NCBI GenBank assembly: GCA_021777685.1
Contig: JAJYDH010000080.1
Coordinates: 1-16,543, forward strand
Source: Planctomycetota bacterium
GTDB lineage: Bacteria > Planctomycetota > Planctomycetia > Isosphaerales > Isosphaeraceae
Direction of reading: 5' to 3'
Length of the DNA: 16,543 bases
In this document: one piece after another, positions 1-7,105 of the stretch
How the letters are laid out: every line of letters starts with the position of its first letter
Numbering within the stretch: position 1 is the stretch's first letter
The notes under the pieces: generated by a model
What the model was told of the DNA's origin: nothing
What the model saw: the letters and a program-made list of their open reading frames with translations, nothing else
Database searches by the model: none
Program-made: the position numbers and the translations under genes

Positions 1-829
1 CGCCGATCGGGCCGAACGGCAGGACCACGACCGCCTGGGCGAGCGGGATCGGCACGGTCTTCAGCATGATCTCGGTCGCCAGGGCGAGCGTCCCCTCGGA
101 GCCGACCAGGAGCCGGGCCATGTCGATGCCCACCGGCGAGGCGGCGTCTCCCAGCGCATAGCCCGCGCGGTTACGCCGGGCCCTGGGACGCTGCCGGGCG
201 AGGAGGTCGACCTGGCGTCGGTAGATCGTCCCGAGCTTGCGGACGACCAAGTCCTTGAAGCTCGCCGGCTCGTCGTCGGGGGAGGGCCAGGGCTCGAATC
301 CGACGTCGGCGACCTCGCCATTGGCGAAGACGACCGACAGCCGCTGGACGTGGTCGGCCGTCGTGCCATTCCGGAGCGAGCGGATGCCGGCGGCATCGAG
401 CCCGACCATCCCGCCGATCGTCCTCGACTCGGAATGGCTCGGGTCGGGCCCGATCTTCCGGCCGAAGGGGGCGAGCCGGGCATTGAGGACGTCCAGGACC
501 ACCCCCGGCTGGACCACGACGTGATCGGCCCCAATTTCGACAATCCGGCGGAAGTGGCGGCTGAAGTCGATCACCAGGCCCGGGCCCAGCGTCTCGCCGG
601 CCAACCCGGTCCCGGCCCCCCGGGGGTGGAGCGGGATCGCGTTCTCGGAGGCGTAGCGGACCAGCGCGACGACGTCGTGGAGGGTCCGGGGGACGACCAC
701 GCCCAGGGGGTCGATCTCGTAGAGGCTGGCGTCGTGCGCGTAGGCCGCCCGCTCGACCGGCTCGAACAGAAGCTCGCCGTCGAGGATGCCCCGGAGATCG
801 TCGTGAATCCTCGAACGGCTCTCATCCAC
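1..829 (-). CDS. FAD-linked oxidase (GlcD-like, probably fused FAD/Fe-S type), N-terminal part
   Basis: About 276 residues are visible; the C-terminus lies beyond the left edge. The GTG start at 829 is inferred: no ATG fits the frame, an AGGA lies about 12 bases upstream, and homology-like sequence begins just after it. The FAD-binding PP-loop reads PRGAGTGLAGE at residues 69-79, followed by VIDFSRHFRRI, VQPGVVLDVLN, the GGM-GLDAAG-RSLRNGTTADHV stretch (about 139-161) and, near the edge, LLVGSEGTLALATE. This is the FAD-binding type 4 (PCMH/VAO) domain of glycolate or D-lactate dehydrogenase-like enzymes, which oxidise 2-hydroxyacids. The wording of these motifs is closest to long planctomycete proteins in which this domain is fused to a C-terminal Fe-S/CCG module; that fusion cannot be seen here. 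It lies 207 bases downstream of folE in the same direction. Substrate unknown. Confidence 0.85.
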   Translation of the reverse strand, partial: MDESRSRIHDDLRGILDGELLFEPVERAAYAHDASLYEIDPLGVVVPRTLHDVVALVRYASENAIPLHPRGAGTGLAGETLGPGLVIDFSRHFRRIVEIGADHVVVQPGVVLDVLNARLAPFGRKIGPDPSHSESRTIGGMVGLDAAGIRSLRNGTTADHVQRLSVVFANGEVADVGFEPWPSPDDEPASFKDLVVRKLGTIYRRQVDLLARQRPRARRNRAGYALGDAASPVGIDMARLLVGSEGTLALATEIMLKTVPIPLAQAVVVLPFGPIG

Positions 830-1036
830 GGTGCGATCGAGTCCTGGAGAAGAGGGCTGCGAGATCGGACGCTTGCCCTTCGAAATGGGACGACGAGCCC
901 GCCGGGGCTCGCCCTGTCCGAGGTCCCGATCTCTGAGCCCAGCAACGCCGATGCCGACCCGCTTCAACAGGATACAATCAAATCGGCCGATTCAGAAGAC
1001 GACGCCGCCCGGGGGGATCGGATTGGCGAGAATTCA

Positions 1037-1639
1037 TTAGCGGCTGCCGTTGATCAGGGCCAGGACCTCGGCCCGGGTGGCCGAGCGGTCCTTGCAGGCG
1101 CCCCGGAGGGCGCTGGTGATGAACGAGCTTCCCGGCTTGTGGACGCCCCGGATCGTCATGCAACTGTGCGAGGCTTCCATCACGACGGCCACGCCCTTGG
1201 CCTTCAACTCGCTCATGAGAAGCTCGGCCACCTCCTCGGTCAGCCGCTCCTGGAGCTGGGGGCGCTTGGAGAGGACGTCGATCACCCGGGGGATCTTCGA
1301 GAGGCCGACCACCTGGCCGTTGGGGATGTAGGCGACATGCGCCTTGCCGATGAAGGGCAACAGGTGATGCTCGCAGGTGCTCTCGAACCGAATGTCGCGG
1401 ACCAGCACCAACTCGTCGTACTTCTGGGTGAACAGCTTGGTGAGGTGGACCCGGGGGTCCTGATGGAGGCCCTGGAAGACCTCGGCGTACATCCGGGCGA
1501 CGCGGTCGGGCGTCTCGACCAGCCCTTCGCGATCGGGGTCCTCGCCGATCGCGAGCAGGATCTCGCGGACGGCCCGGCGAATCCGGGCGAGGTCCACGGG
1601 ACTATTCCGATCGTCGGACCCGGCGAAACCCTCGGACAT
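1037..1639 (-). CDS. folE: GTP cyclohydrolase I
   Basis: This 200-residue protein converts GTP to 7,8-dihydroneopterin triphosphate, the first step of tetrahydrofolate synthesis and also the entry to queuosine precursors. The family Zn-binding signature is complete: Cys89-Glu-His91-His92 in STCEHHLLPF and Cys160 in SHSCMTIRGV. VETPDRVARMY (41-51), AYIPNGQVVGLSK (103-115) and the C-terminal TRAEVLALI are also typical. Length fits the usual 190-220 residues for a type IA cytosolic enzyme. The ATG at 1639 has a GAGGGG about 12 bases upstream. The gene follows the LON-domain gene by 129 bases in the same direction, so shared transcription is possible but not shown. Confidence 0.97.
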   Translation of the reverse strand: MSEGFAGSDDRNSPVDLARIRRAVREILLAIGEDPDREGLVETPDRVARMYAEVFQGLHQDPRVHLTKLFTQKYDELVLVRDIRFESTCEHHLLPFIGKAHVAYIPNGQVVGLSKIPRVIDVLSKRPQLQERLTEEVAELLMSELKAKGVAVVMEASHSCMTIRGVHKPGSSFITSALRGACKDRSATRAEVLALINGSR

Positions 1640-1768
1640 CGGCTCGACCCCTCGGACGCGACCCGGGCGGCCTCGGCCGCCTGCAAGTCGAAGAGACGCG
1701 AATAGTTCGGATGGACGGGAGGGCCGATTTTAGGTCGTCGTCGCCCCGAAATCAAGCCGCCCCGGGCG

Positions 1769-2500
1769 TCAGTTCAGGCTGAACGGGGGCGGGAACGCGG
1801 TCGGCTCGTCATCCGGCCGGCGGGGGCCGTGCCTGTCCTCGCGGAGCAGCCCGAGTAGCTCGATCGACCGGCGGACGACCCGGGGCTCGGACAGGAAGCC
1901 CTGCTTGACCGACGACGGCAGCCCCATCGCCTGGGCGACGATGTCGGTCAGGACCCCCAGCGGCAGTTCGGTCTCGAAGAGGGCGTCGAGGTCGGGGTCG
2001 AGGCCCCCCCGGAACCGTTCGCGGAAGACTTCGATCAGCTCGGACCGGAGCCTGGCGTGATCCGAAGCGTCGAGCGAATCTCCCTCGTCGTCCTGGAGGA
2101 TGTCCTCGACGACCCGGACCTCCGACATCCGATAGAGCTTGCCGGTCGAGACCTCCCGCGTCAATCGGACTCGCTTCCGGCCCAGGAGGAGGAAGTTGAA
2201 CCGGCCGTCGGCCAGCCGCTCGTGCTTGAAGATCCGGCCCAGGCAGCCGAATTCCTCCAGCGCCGGGACGTCGGGCGATTTCCACTCGCCGGGGGGACGG
2301 ATCTGGACGATCGTGATCAGGCGATCCGACGCCAGGGCGTCCTCGGTCATCTGCCGGTATCGGGGCTCGAAGATGTGCAGCGGCAAAACGGCATGCGGGA
2401 ACAGGACGACGCCCGGCAGGGGGAACAGTCGGCTCAGGTTGCCGAAGTCTTTCAGGTCATAGTCGTCGCCCATGGCAGACTCGGCAGAGGTGGTGGACAT
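1769..2500 (-). CDS. LON peptidase substrate-binding-domain protein
   Basis: This is a 243-residue stand-alone Lon N-terminal (PUA-like) domain protein. The signature LFPLPGVVLFPHAVLPLHIF at residues 25-44, followed by EPRYRQM, is diagnostic, and the central GCLGRIFKHERLADGRFNFLL stretch (about 85-105) is equally typical. There is no AAA+ ATPase and no Ser-Lys protease dyad, so it is not a Lon protease; family members are usually around 200-240 residues. The function of these proteins is poorly defined; a peptide- or substrate-binding role is assumed from the fold only. Residue Met10 (2473) is an alternative start. A sigma70-like promoter lies upstream at 2572-2599. The C-terminal 20 residues are Pro/Asp-rich and probably disordered. 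Confidence 0.92.
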   Translation of the reverse strand: MSTTSAESAMGDDYDLKDFGNLSRLFPLPGVVLFPHAVLPLHIFEPRYRQMTEDALASDRLITIVQIRPPGEWKSPDVPALEEFGCLGRIFKHERLADGRFNFLLLGRKRVRLTREVSTGKLYRMSEVRVVEDILQDDEGDSLDASDHARLRSELIEVFRERFRGGLDPDLDALFETELPLGVLTDIVAQAMGLPSSVKQGFLSEPRVVRRSIELLGLLREDRHGPRRPDDEPTAFPPPFSLN

Positions 2501-2571
2501 CCGGCCGGGGCTCGACCGTCGAGCGGCCCGCGAGACGACGAGGGGCCGTGCGGCCCGGACCCTGAAAATTC

Positions 2572-2599
2572 ATTGTAGATCGGGGGGGGGGCGCGGCAA
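2572..2599 (-). promoter_or_regulatory. Putative promoter of the LON-domain gene with homopolymer spacer
   Basis: On the minus strand TTGCCG (2594-2599) and TACAAT (2572-2577) are separated by 16 bases. Ten of these are one uninterrupted C run (2582-2591, G on the plus strand). The predicted transcript would start near 2565, giving a leader of about 65 bases before the ATG at 2500. The boxes match sigma70 consensus at 4/6 and 5/6. No experimental support. Confidence 0.45.
2582..2591. repeat. Poly-G tract, 10 bases
   Basis: An uninterrupted run of ten G on the plus strand lies in the divergent intergenic region, between the predicted -35 and -10 boxes of the leftward promoter. Runs of this length are prone to slippage during replication. 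Confidence 0.95.
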
Positions 2600-2610
2600 G
2601 GGTCGACATC

Positions 2611-2638
2611 TTGACGGGGCGAAGGGCCGATTTACGAT
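2611..2638 (+). promoter_or_regulatory. Putative nth promoter
   Basis: TTGACG (2611-2616) and TACGAT (2633-2638) are spaced by 16 bases, matching sigma70 boxes at 5/6 and 4/6. A transcript would start around 2645. This argues against the in-frame TTG at 2611 as the nth start codon, because it lies inside the -35 box. It is arranged back to back with the LON-gene promoter. Confidence 0.45.
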
Positions 2639-2676
2639 CAATTTACGAACAAGACATGAACCCGGGAAGTGTCCCC

Positions 2677-3345
2677 ATGCCCCGACGCCAAGGGCCGAGC
2701 CTCGACCCCAAGCTCCAGGCCCGCCGAGTGATCCGCTCTCTCATCCGGGCCTATCCGACCGTCCGGTGCGCCCTCGATCACCGCGACGCGTTCGAACTCC
2801 TGGTCGCCACGGTCCTCTCGGCCCAGTGTACCGACGAGCGGGTGAACCAGGTCACGCCCGCCCTCTTCGCCCGCTACCCCGACCCCCGGGCGCTCGCCGG
2901 GGCCGACCTCGCCGACGTCGAGAAGCTGGTCTATCCCACCGGCTTCTTCCGGTCGAAGGCGAAGAATCTCATCGCCCTGTCGAAGGCCCTGGTCGAGAAG
3001 CACGACGGCGCGGTGCCCGCCAACCTGGAGGCCCTGACGGCCCTACCGGGCGTCGGCCGGAAGACGGCCAACGTGGTGCTGGGCAACGCCTTCGGGATCG
3101 CGTCGGGGGTGGTCGTCGACACCCACGTCAAGCGTCTCGCCTTCCGGCTCGGGCTCACCGACCGGACCGAGCCCGAGGTCATCGAGCGGGAGCTGAACGC
3201 GATCGTCCCCCGGAAGCACTGGATCGACTTCAGCCATCGGCTGATCGCCCACGGCCGGGGCCCCTGCGACGCCCTCCGCCCCCGTTGCGCCGGGTGTACG
3301 CTCAAGCCGATCTGCCCTCGACGCGGGCTGGCCCCGCTCGCCTGA
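2677..3345 (+). CDS. nth: Endonuclease III (DNA glycosylase/AP lyase)
   Basis: This 222-residue base-excision-repair enzyme removes oxidised pyrimidines and cleaves abasic sites. The helix-hairpin-helix LPGVGRKTANVV carries the catalytic lysine (Lys129, E. coli Lys120), and VDTHVKR carries the catalytic aspartate (Asp148, E. coli Asp138). The C-terminal [4Fe-4S] motif C-x6-C-x2-C-x5-C is intact at Cys197, 204, 207 and 213. The start at 2677 was chosen because GGAAG lies 7 bases upstream. The in-frame ATG at 2656 lacks a ribosome site and is the alternative; an upstream TTG at 2611 sits inside the probable promoter. The length then agrees with the 211 residues of E. coli Nth. metF follows in the same direction after 109 bases. 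Confidence 0.95.
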   Translation: MPRRQGPSLDPKLQARRVIRSLIRAYPTVRCALDHRDAFELLVATVLSAQCTDERVNQVTPALFARYPDPRALAGADLADVEKLVYPTGFFRSKAKNLIALSKALVEKHDGAVPANLEALTALPGVGRKTANVVLGNAFGIASGVVVDTHVKRLAFRLGLTDRTEPEVIERELNAIVPRKHWIDFSHRLIAHGRGPCDALRPRCAGCTLKPICPRRGLAPLA

Positions 3346-3454
3346 TCCGACCTTGAGCCGATTATCGGCCCCGACGTCTCCCGCGAACCGACTCCGAAGA
3401 TTATCCTGGAGCGAATCGAAGAGATCGACCAAACCCTCGACGGAGCGAGCCTTC

Positions 3455-4363
3455 ATGCACATCCTCGACATCTTCCAGGATCACCCGACGACGTTCAGCT
3501 TCGAGTTCTTCCCGCCCCGGACCGACGCGGCGTCGGAAGAGCTTTTCTCGAACATCGCCCAGCTCCAGGTCTTGCAGCCCTCGTTCGTCTCCGTCACCTA
3601 CGGGGCAGGGGGCTCGACCCGCGAGCGGACGCACGACCTGATCGTCCGCATCCAGCGCGAGACCAACCTGACGGCGGTCTCGCACCTGACCTGCGTCTGC
3701 CATGGCCGGGACGAGCTGGACGCGATCCTCGAACGCTACGCCGCCTCCGGGATCGAGAACATCCTGGCCCTCCGGGGCGACCCGCCCAAGAATCTGGCCG
3801 ATTACGACCGGAAGCAGGACGCCTTCCAGTACGCCGACGAGCTTGTCCGGTTTGTCAAGGCGAAGGCCGATCATCCGGACTCGCGAGGGTTCGGCGTCGG
3901 CGTGGCCGGCTTCCCCGAGGGGCATCCCGACACGCCCAACCGGCTCAAGGAGATGGACAACCTCAAGCGCAAGGTCGACGCCGGGGCCGACTACATCTGC
4001 ACCCAGCTCTTCTTCGACAACCGCGACTTCTACGACTTCCGCGACCGCTGCGAACTCGCCGGAATCCGCGTGCCGATCCTCGCCGGGATCATGCCCGTCG
4101 CCACGAAGGCCGGGATCACCCGGATGGCCGACCTCGCGCTCGGCGCCCGCTTACCCGCCCGGCTCCAGAAGGCCGTGAACCGCTGCGACGACGACCAGAA
4201 CATCTCCCGGGTCGGCATCCACTGGGCCACCGAGCAGTGCCGCGACCTCCTCGACAACAACGTCCGGGGCATCCATTTCTACACCCTGAACAAGTCCGAC
4301 GCGACCCGGCGGATCTACGAGAACCTCGGCGTCAAGGATTCGCTGGCCCTCCGCGAACGGTGA
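3455..4363 (+). CDS. metF: 5,10-methylenetetrahydrofolate reductase
   Basis: This 302-residue cytosolic flavoprotein reduces 5,10-methylene-THF to 5-methyl-THF, the methyl donor for methionine synthesis. The N-terminal TFSFEFFPPRT holds the catalytic Glu17 (E. coli Glu28). ALRGDPP holds Asp109, which contacts FAD, and CTQLFFDN holds Gln184 of the folate site. AGIMPV and the C-terminal GIHFYTLN are family signatures. The ATG at 3455 was chosen over an in-frame upstream start at 3353 because the family begins just before SFEFFPP and GGAG lies about 9 bases upstream; the extra 34 upstream residues look non-homologous. The 109-base gap after nth shows no riboswitch I can recognise. Confidence 0.96.
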   Translation: MHILDIFQDHPTTFSFEFFPPRTDAASEELFSNIAQLQVLQPSFVSVTYGAGGSTRERTHDLIVRIQRETNLTAVSHLTCVCHGRDELDAILERYAASGIENILALRGDPPKNLADYDRKQDAFQYADELVRFVKAKADHPDSRGFGVGVAGFPEGHPDTPNRLKEMDNLKRKVDAGADYICTQLFFDNRDFYDFRDRCELAGIRVPILAGIMPVATKAGITRMADLALGARLPARLQKAVNRCDDDQNISRVGIHWATEQCRDLLDNNVRGIHFYTLNKSDATRRIYENLGVKDSLALRER

Positions 4364-4375
4364 GGACGACTCCCG

Positions 4376-4678
4376 ATGAGGCAGCCCCCGGGGCAATTCA
4401 CGCTGCGGTCGATCATGATCGCGATCGCGATCATCGCGGTCGTCATCGCGGTCCCGCTCCTCTCGGCCGTGGCGATCGGGTTGGTCTATGTGGTCCTTTG
4501 CATCCTGATCTCGTCCCTGCTCGCCTATGGACTGATCGTCGCCCCGGGTTACGTCCTGCTCGATCGGATCGATCGATGGCGCGACGCTCGACGAGTGGCC
4601 TCGATCCGGAGGACGACCGGCGGGGCCTGGCGGAGATCCCCGATATCCCTCCTCGACCCGCGATCGCCCGGTGAGTGA
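4376..4678 (+). CDS. Small two-helix membrane protein of planctomycete FTLRSxMI type
   Basis: This 100-residue protein has a short cytosolic-looking N-terminus containing QFTLRSIMIAIAII (7-20), hydrophobic stretches at about 12-32 and 34-61, and then a basic, arginine-rich tail. The N-terminal pattern (F-T-L-R-S/T-L/I-M-I-A) recurs in many small planctomycete membrane proteins of unknown function. GAGGA lies about 9 bases before the ATG. It starts 12 bases after the metF stop, and its stop overlaps the queG start by 8 bases, so it is probably cotranscribed and may be translationally coupled to queG. The function is unknown; it may simply be an operon passenger. It could be over-called, but the start signal, hydrophobicity and operon fit support it. 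Confidence 0.7.
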   Translation: MRQPPGQFTLRSIMIAIAIIAVVIAVPLLSAVAIGLVYVVLCILISSLLAYGLIVAPGYVLLDRIDRWRDARRVASIRRTTGGAWRRSPISLLDPRSPGE

Positions 4679-5813
4679 ACCGGATCGGCCCCCGAGCCTG
4701 ACCGATCGTCTCAAGGCCGAGGCCCGCCGGCTGGGCTTCGACCTCGTCGGGGTCGCGCCGGCGGTGGTCCCTCCGGGCTATGGCCGGTTCGTCGAGTGGC
4801 TGGAGCAGGGCCGGGAGGCGGGCATGGGCTATCTGCGCCGCCAGGCCGAGGCTCGCGGGAATCCCCGGCATGTCCTGGAAGGGGCCCGGTCGGTCGTCGT
4901 GGTCGGCATGATCTACGGCCGGCCCGATCCGTCACCCCTGGGCCCGACGCAGGGAAGGGTGGCCCGATACGCTCGCGGGGGCGACTATCACGAGATCCTC
5001 TGGCGGCGGCTCGAAACCCTCCTGGCCTGGCTCCAGGCCGAGCATCCCGGCGTCGTCGGCCGCGCGGTCTGCGACACGGCCCCCCTGCTCGAACGCGACT
5101 TCGCCAGGATGGCCGGGCTAGGCTGGATCGGCAAGAATACCTGCCTGATCGACCGCAAGGCGGGCAGTTTCACGGTGCTCGGGTCGCTGCTGGTCGACGT
5201 CGAGCTGGCCTGCGATTCGCCCCATCAGGCCAACCATTGCGGGACGTGCACCCGGTGCCTGGAGGCTTGCCCGACCGACGCCTTCGACGGCCCTTACCGG
5301 CTCGACGCCCGGAAATGCATCAGCTACTGGACGATCGAGCACAAGGGGCCGATCCCCGACGGGCCCGCCGAAGGGCTGGGCGACTGGGCGTTCGGGTGTG
5401 ACATCTGCCAGGACGTCTGCCCCTGGAACCGCAAGGCGCCGCCGGGCCGCGAGCCCGCGCTCGAACCTCGCCCTGAATGGGCGAACCCCGACCTGATCGG
5501 ATGGCTGTCGAGCGAGCCGCTCGCGTTCGCCAGGTCGCTCAAAGGGACGGCCCTGTCCCGCTCGAAGCGCGCGGGACTTCTCCGGAACGCGGCGCTAATC
5601 CTGGGGAATCGCCGAGTCCGGGAAGCGGTCCCGGTCCTGATCGATCGGCTCGGCGACGCCGACCCGGTCGTCCGGGGGGCGTCGGCCTGGGCCCTCGGGC
5701 GGATCGGTTCGGAGGAAGCGTCCGAGGCTCTACGGGAAGCCCGAGACGACCCCGACCCGGCCGCTCGCGAGGCGATCGGCCGGGCCATCGGGGTGATCGA
5801 CGGGCCAAGGTGA
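4671..5813 (+). CDS. queG: Epoxyqueuosine reductase with C-terminal HEAT repeats
   Basis: This 380-residue cobalamin- and Fe-S-dependent enzyme carries out the last step of queuosine synthesis, reducing epoxyqueuosine to queuosine in the tRNA wobble position. VCDTAPLLERDFA carries the proposed catalytic Asp135. GLGWIGKNTCLI (149-160) is a family signature. Two [4Fe-4S] clusters are bound through Cys190, 193, 196, 200 (CGTCTRCLEACP) and Cys216, 243, 246, 250 (CDICQDVCPWN). The last 75 or so residues hold HEAT-like repeats (AVPVLIDRLGDADPVVRGAS...), known in many QueG proteins. The GTG start at 4671 lies in GTGAGTGA, overlapping the preceding stop, and implies coupling. Its dependence on cobalamin is family knowledge, not visible here. 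Confidence 0.96.
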   Translation: MSEPDRPPSLTDRLKAEARRLGFDLVGVAPAVVPPGYGRFVEWLEQGREAGMGYLRRQAEARGNPRHVLEGARSVVVVGMIYGRPDPSPLGPTQGRVARYARGGDYHEILWRRLETLLAWLQAEHPGVVGRAVCDTAPLLERDFARMAGLGWIGKNTCLIDRKAGSFTVLGSLLVDVELACDSPHQANHCGTCTRCLEACPTDAFDGPYRLDARKCISYWTIEHKGPIPDGPAEGLGDWAFGCDICQDVCPWNRKAPPGREPALEPRPEWANPDLIGWLSSEPLAFARSLKGTALSRSKRAGLLRNAALILGNRRVREAVPVLIDRLGDADPVVRGASAWALGRIGSEEASEALREARDDPDPAAREAIGRAIGVIDGPR

Positions 5814-5834
5814 GCTCGACGAGCCCGCCGCGGC

Positions 5835-7001
5835 TCAGCCGGTCTTCGTGGGCAAGGTCGTCGCGGTCGTGGGGGTGGTTGTCGCGGTCGTCGGCGCGGT
5901 GGGCGTGGTGGCGGGAATCATCGGGGACGCCGTCGCCGTTGTTGTTGTCGCGGTCGGAGTCGGAGTCGGCGTCGCGGTCGGAGTCGTCGAGGTCGTTGGC
6001 GTGGTGATTGAAGTCGTTGTGGTTGGCGTGGTCGTGCCGGGGGCGGTGGCGTTCGGATTGTAGGTGATGGAATTGATCGAGCCGGTGATCACCTGCTTGA
6101 AGGCATCGCTCGTCGACACGTTATAGGAGTTCACGCCGGTGAGCAGGGGGATGTTGATCGAGTAGTTGCCCGTGGCGTTGGCGGTGGTGGTGACGGCCGG
6201 CTCGCCGGTCTCCGAATAAGTGACCGTCGCGCCCGGCGTGGCCGCCCCGGTGACGGTGACGCTCGACAGGTTGGTGATCCGGTTCGTCGGGTCGACCATC
6301 ATCGACGGGGCGACGTTCGCCGAGATCACGGGCGAGACGGTCGTGCCGATCCCGAGGTTCTTCTTGGCGAGGTTCAGATCCTGCATGTTGATGATGCCGT
6401 TGCGGTTGGTGTCGGCGTCGAACGAGTACTTGCCGGTGGTGTCGGAGGCGCTGGTGTTCATCGCGTACCTGATCGCGTTGAGGTCGGCCTGGTTGACCGT
6501 GCCGCTGCCGGTGGCGTTGCCCGGCAGGTAGAAGCCGACGAGGATCGAGCCCGAGGTCTGTGTCAGGCCCTTGACGTTGACCTTGTAGACGTCCGCCTTG
6601 GCGGTCTTCGGGAGCCCCGGGATCGTCACCAGGGCCGCGGTGGAGAGCTTGCTGGTCCCCTGCACGCCGGACCGTGTCACCTTGGGATTGAAGGTCGAGT
6701 GGGTCACGCCGAGGTGACCGCCTTTGGGCGTCGTGACCGACGTGATCATCGGGTTGGCCGTCGAGTTCGTGTTCGGGGCGACGTCGATCCCGAGCAGGAA
6801 CGGCTTGTTCCCCTTGTCGGTGAACAGCTTCGGGTCGAGCGCGAACGAGACCGCGACCTGCCCGCCCGCCTTGGAGATCGTGGCCGGGATGATGGCGAAG
6901 GTCGAGCCGACGCCGCCGGTCAACATCTGGCGGTCTTCGAGCCGCTCGGTCGAGAGGGTCGGCTTCCGAGGTTGGCGGGGGGTGGGTCGGGACGAGTTCA
7001 T
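5835..7001 (-). CDS. Secreted dockerin/Ig-like protein with LEDRQML motif and Thr/Pro tail
   Basis: This 388-residue protein is probably extracellular. The basic N-terminus leads into LSTERLEDRQMLTGG (16-30), an LExRxL motif that recurs near the N-terminus of large planctomycete surface proteins. It lacks a classical long signal helix. Residues 32-160 are beta-rich and unassigned; they could be cohesin-like, but I see no diagnostic motif. A type I dockerin follows, with two Ca-binding segments: GTVNQADLNAIRY (about 167-179) and FDADTNRNGIINMQDLNLAK (194-213). An Ig-like domain spans about 228-314 (VTVTGAATPGATVTYSETG), and 315-388 is a Thr/Pro/Ala tail. The ATG at 7001 has GGAGG seven bases upstream; an in-frame extension to 7916 reads the neighbouring gene out of frame. 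It lies downstream of the GT87 gene, but a terminator intervenes. Confidence 0.85.
   Translation of the reverse strand: MNSSRPTPRQPRKPTLSTERLEDRQMLTGGVGSTFAIIPATISKAGGQVAVSFALDPKLFTDKGNKPFLLGIDVAPNTNSTANPMITSVTTPKGGHLGVTHSTFNPKVTRSGVQGTSKLSTAALVTIPGLPKTAKADVYKVNVKGLTQTSGSILVGFYLPGNATGSGTVNQADLNAIRYAMNTSASDTTGKYSFDADTNRNGIINMQDLNLAKKNLGIGTTVSPVISANVAPSMMVDPTNRITNLSSVTVTGAATPGATVTYSETGEPAVTTTANATGNYSINIPLLTGVNSYNVSTSDAFKQVITGSINSITYNPNATAPGTTTPTTTTSITTPTTSTTPTATPTPTPTATTTTATASPMIPATTPTAPTTATTTPTTATTLPTKTG
5838..6056 (-). repeat. Low-complexity coding repeat (Thr/Pro tail)
   Basis: The DNA is built from imperfect short units such as gtcgcggtcg and gtcggagtcggcgtcg on the plus strand. It encodes runs of TTTPTT, TPTPTPT and TATP in the last 70 or so residues of the dockerin protein. 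There are no regular spacers. The tail is probably a cell-surface stalk or an O-glycosylation region. Confidence 0.85.
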
Positions 7002-7033
7002 GGCGGGGCCCTCCGTGGCCTTAGAGCTTCGGG

Positions 7034-7054
7034 AAAAACGCCCCGCTAGGGGCG
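7034..7054 (-). terminator. Rho-independent terminator in the leader of the dockerin gene
   Basis: On the minus strand a perfect 6-bp stem, CGCCCC/GGGGCG (7049-7054 with 7039-7044), closes the loop TAGC and is followed directly by TTTTT (7034-7038). It lies 52 bases after the GT87 stop and only 33 bases before the dockerin ATG. It therefore either ends the GT87 transcript or attenuates a transcript of the dockerin gene. Confidence 0.8.
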
Positions 7055-7105
7055 GCGAAGCGGAATCGATCCATCCTTGGATACGGTCGACAGCTTCCGA
7101 ACCTT

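Noticed and set aside
350..1705. 451-residue plus-strand open frame
   Set aside because: It is antisense to both folE and the FAD oxidase and shows no recognisable motif.
3346..3454. Possible SAM or cobalamin riboswitch before metF
   Set aside because: The 109 bases show none of the conserved boxes or stems of those riboswitches.
5838..6056. CRISPR-like or tandem DNA repeat
   Set aside because: Units are short and irregular with no spacers, and the frame encodes a continuous Thr/Pro tail.
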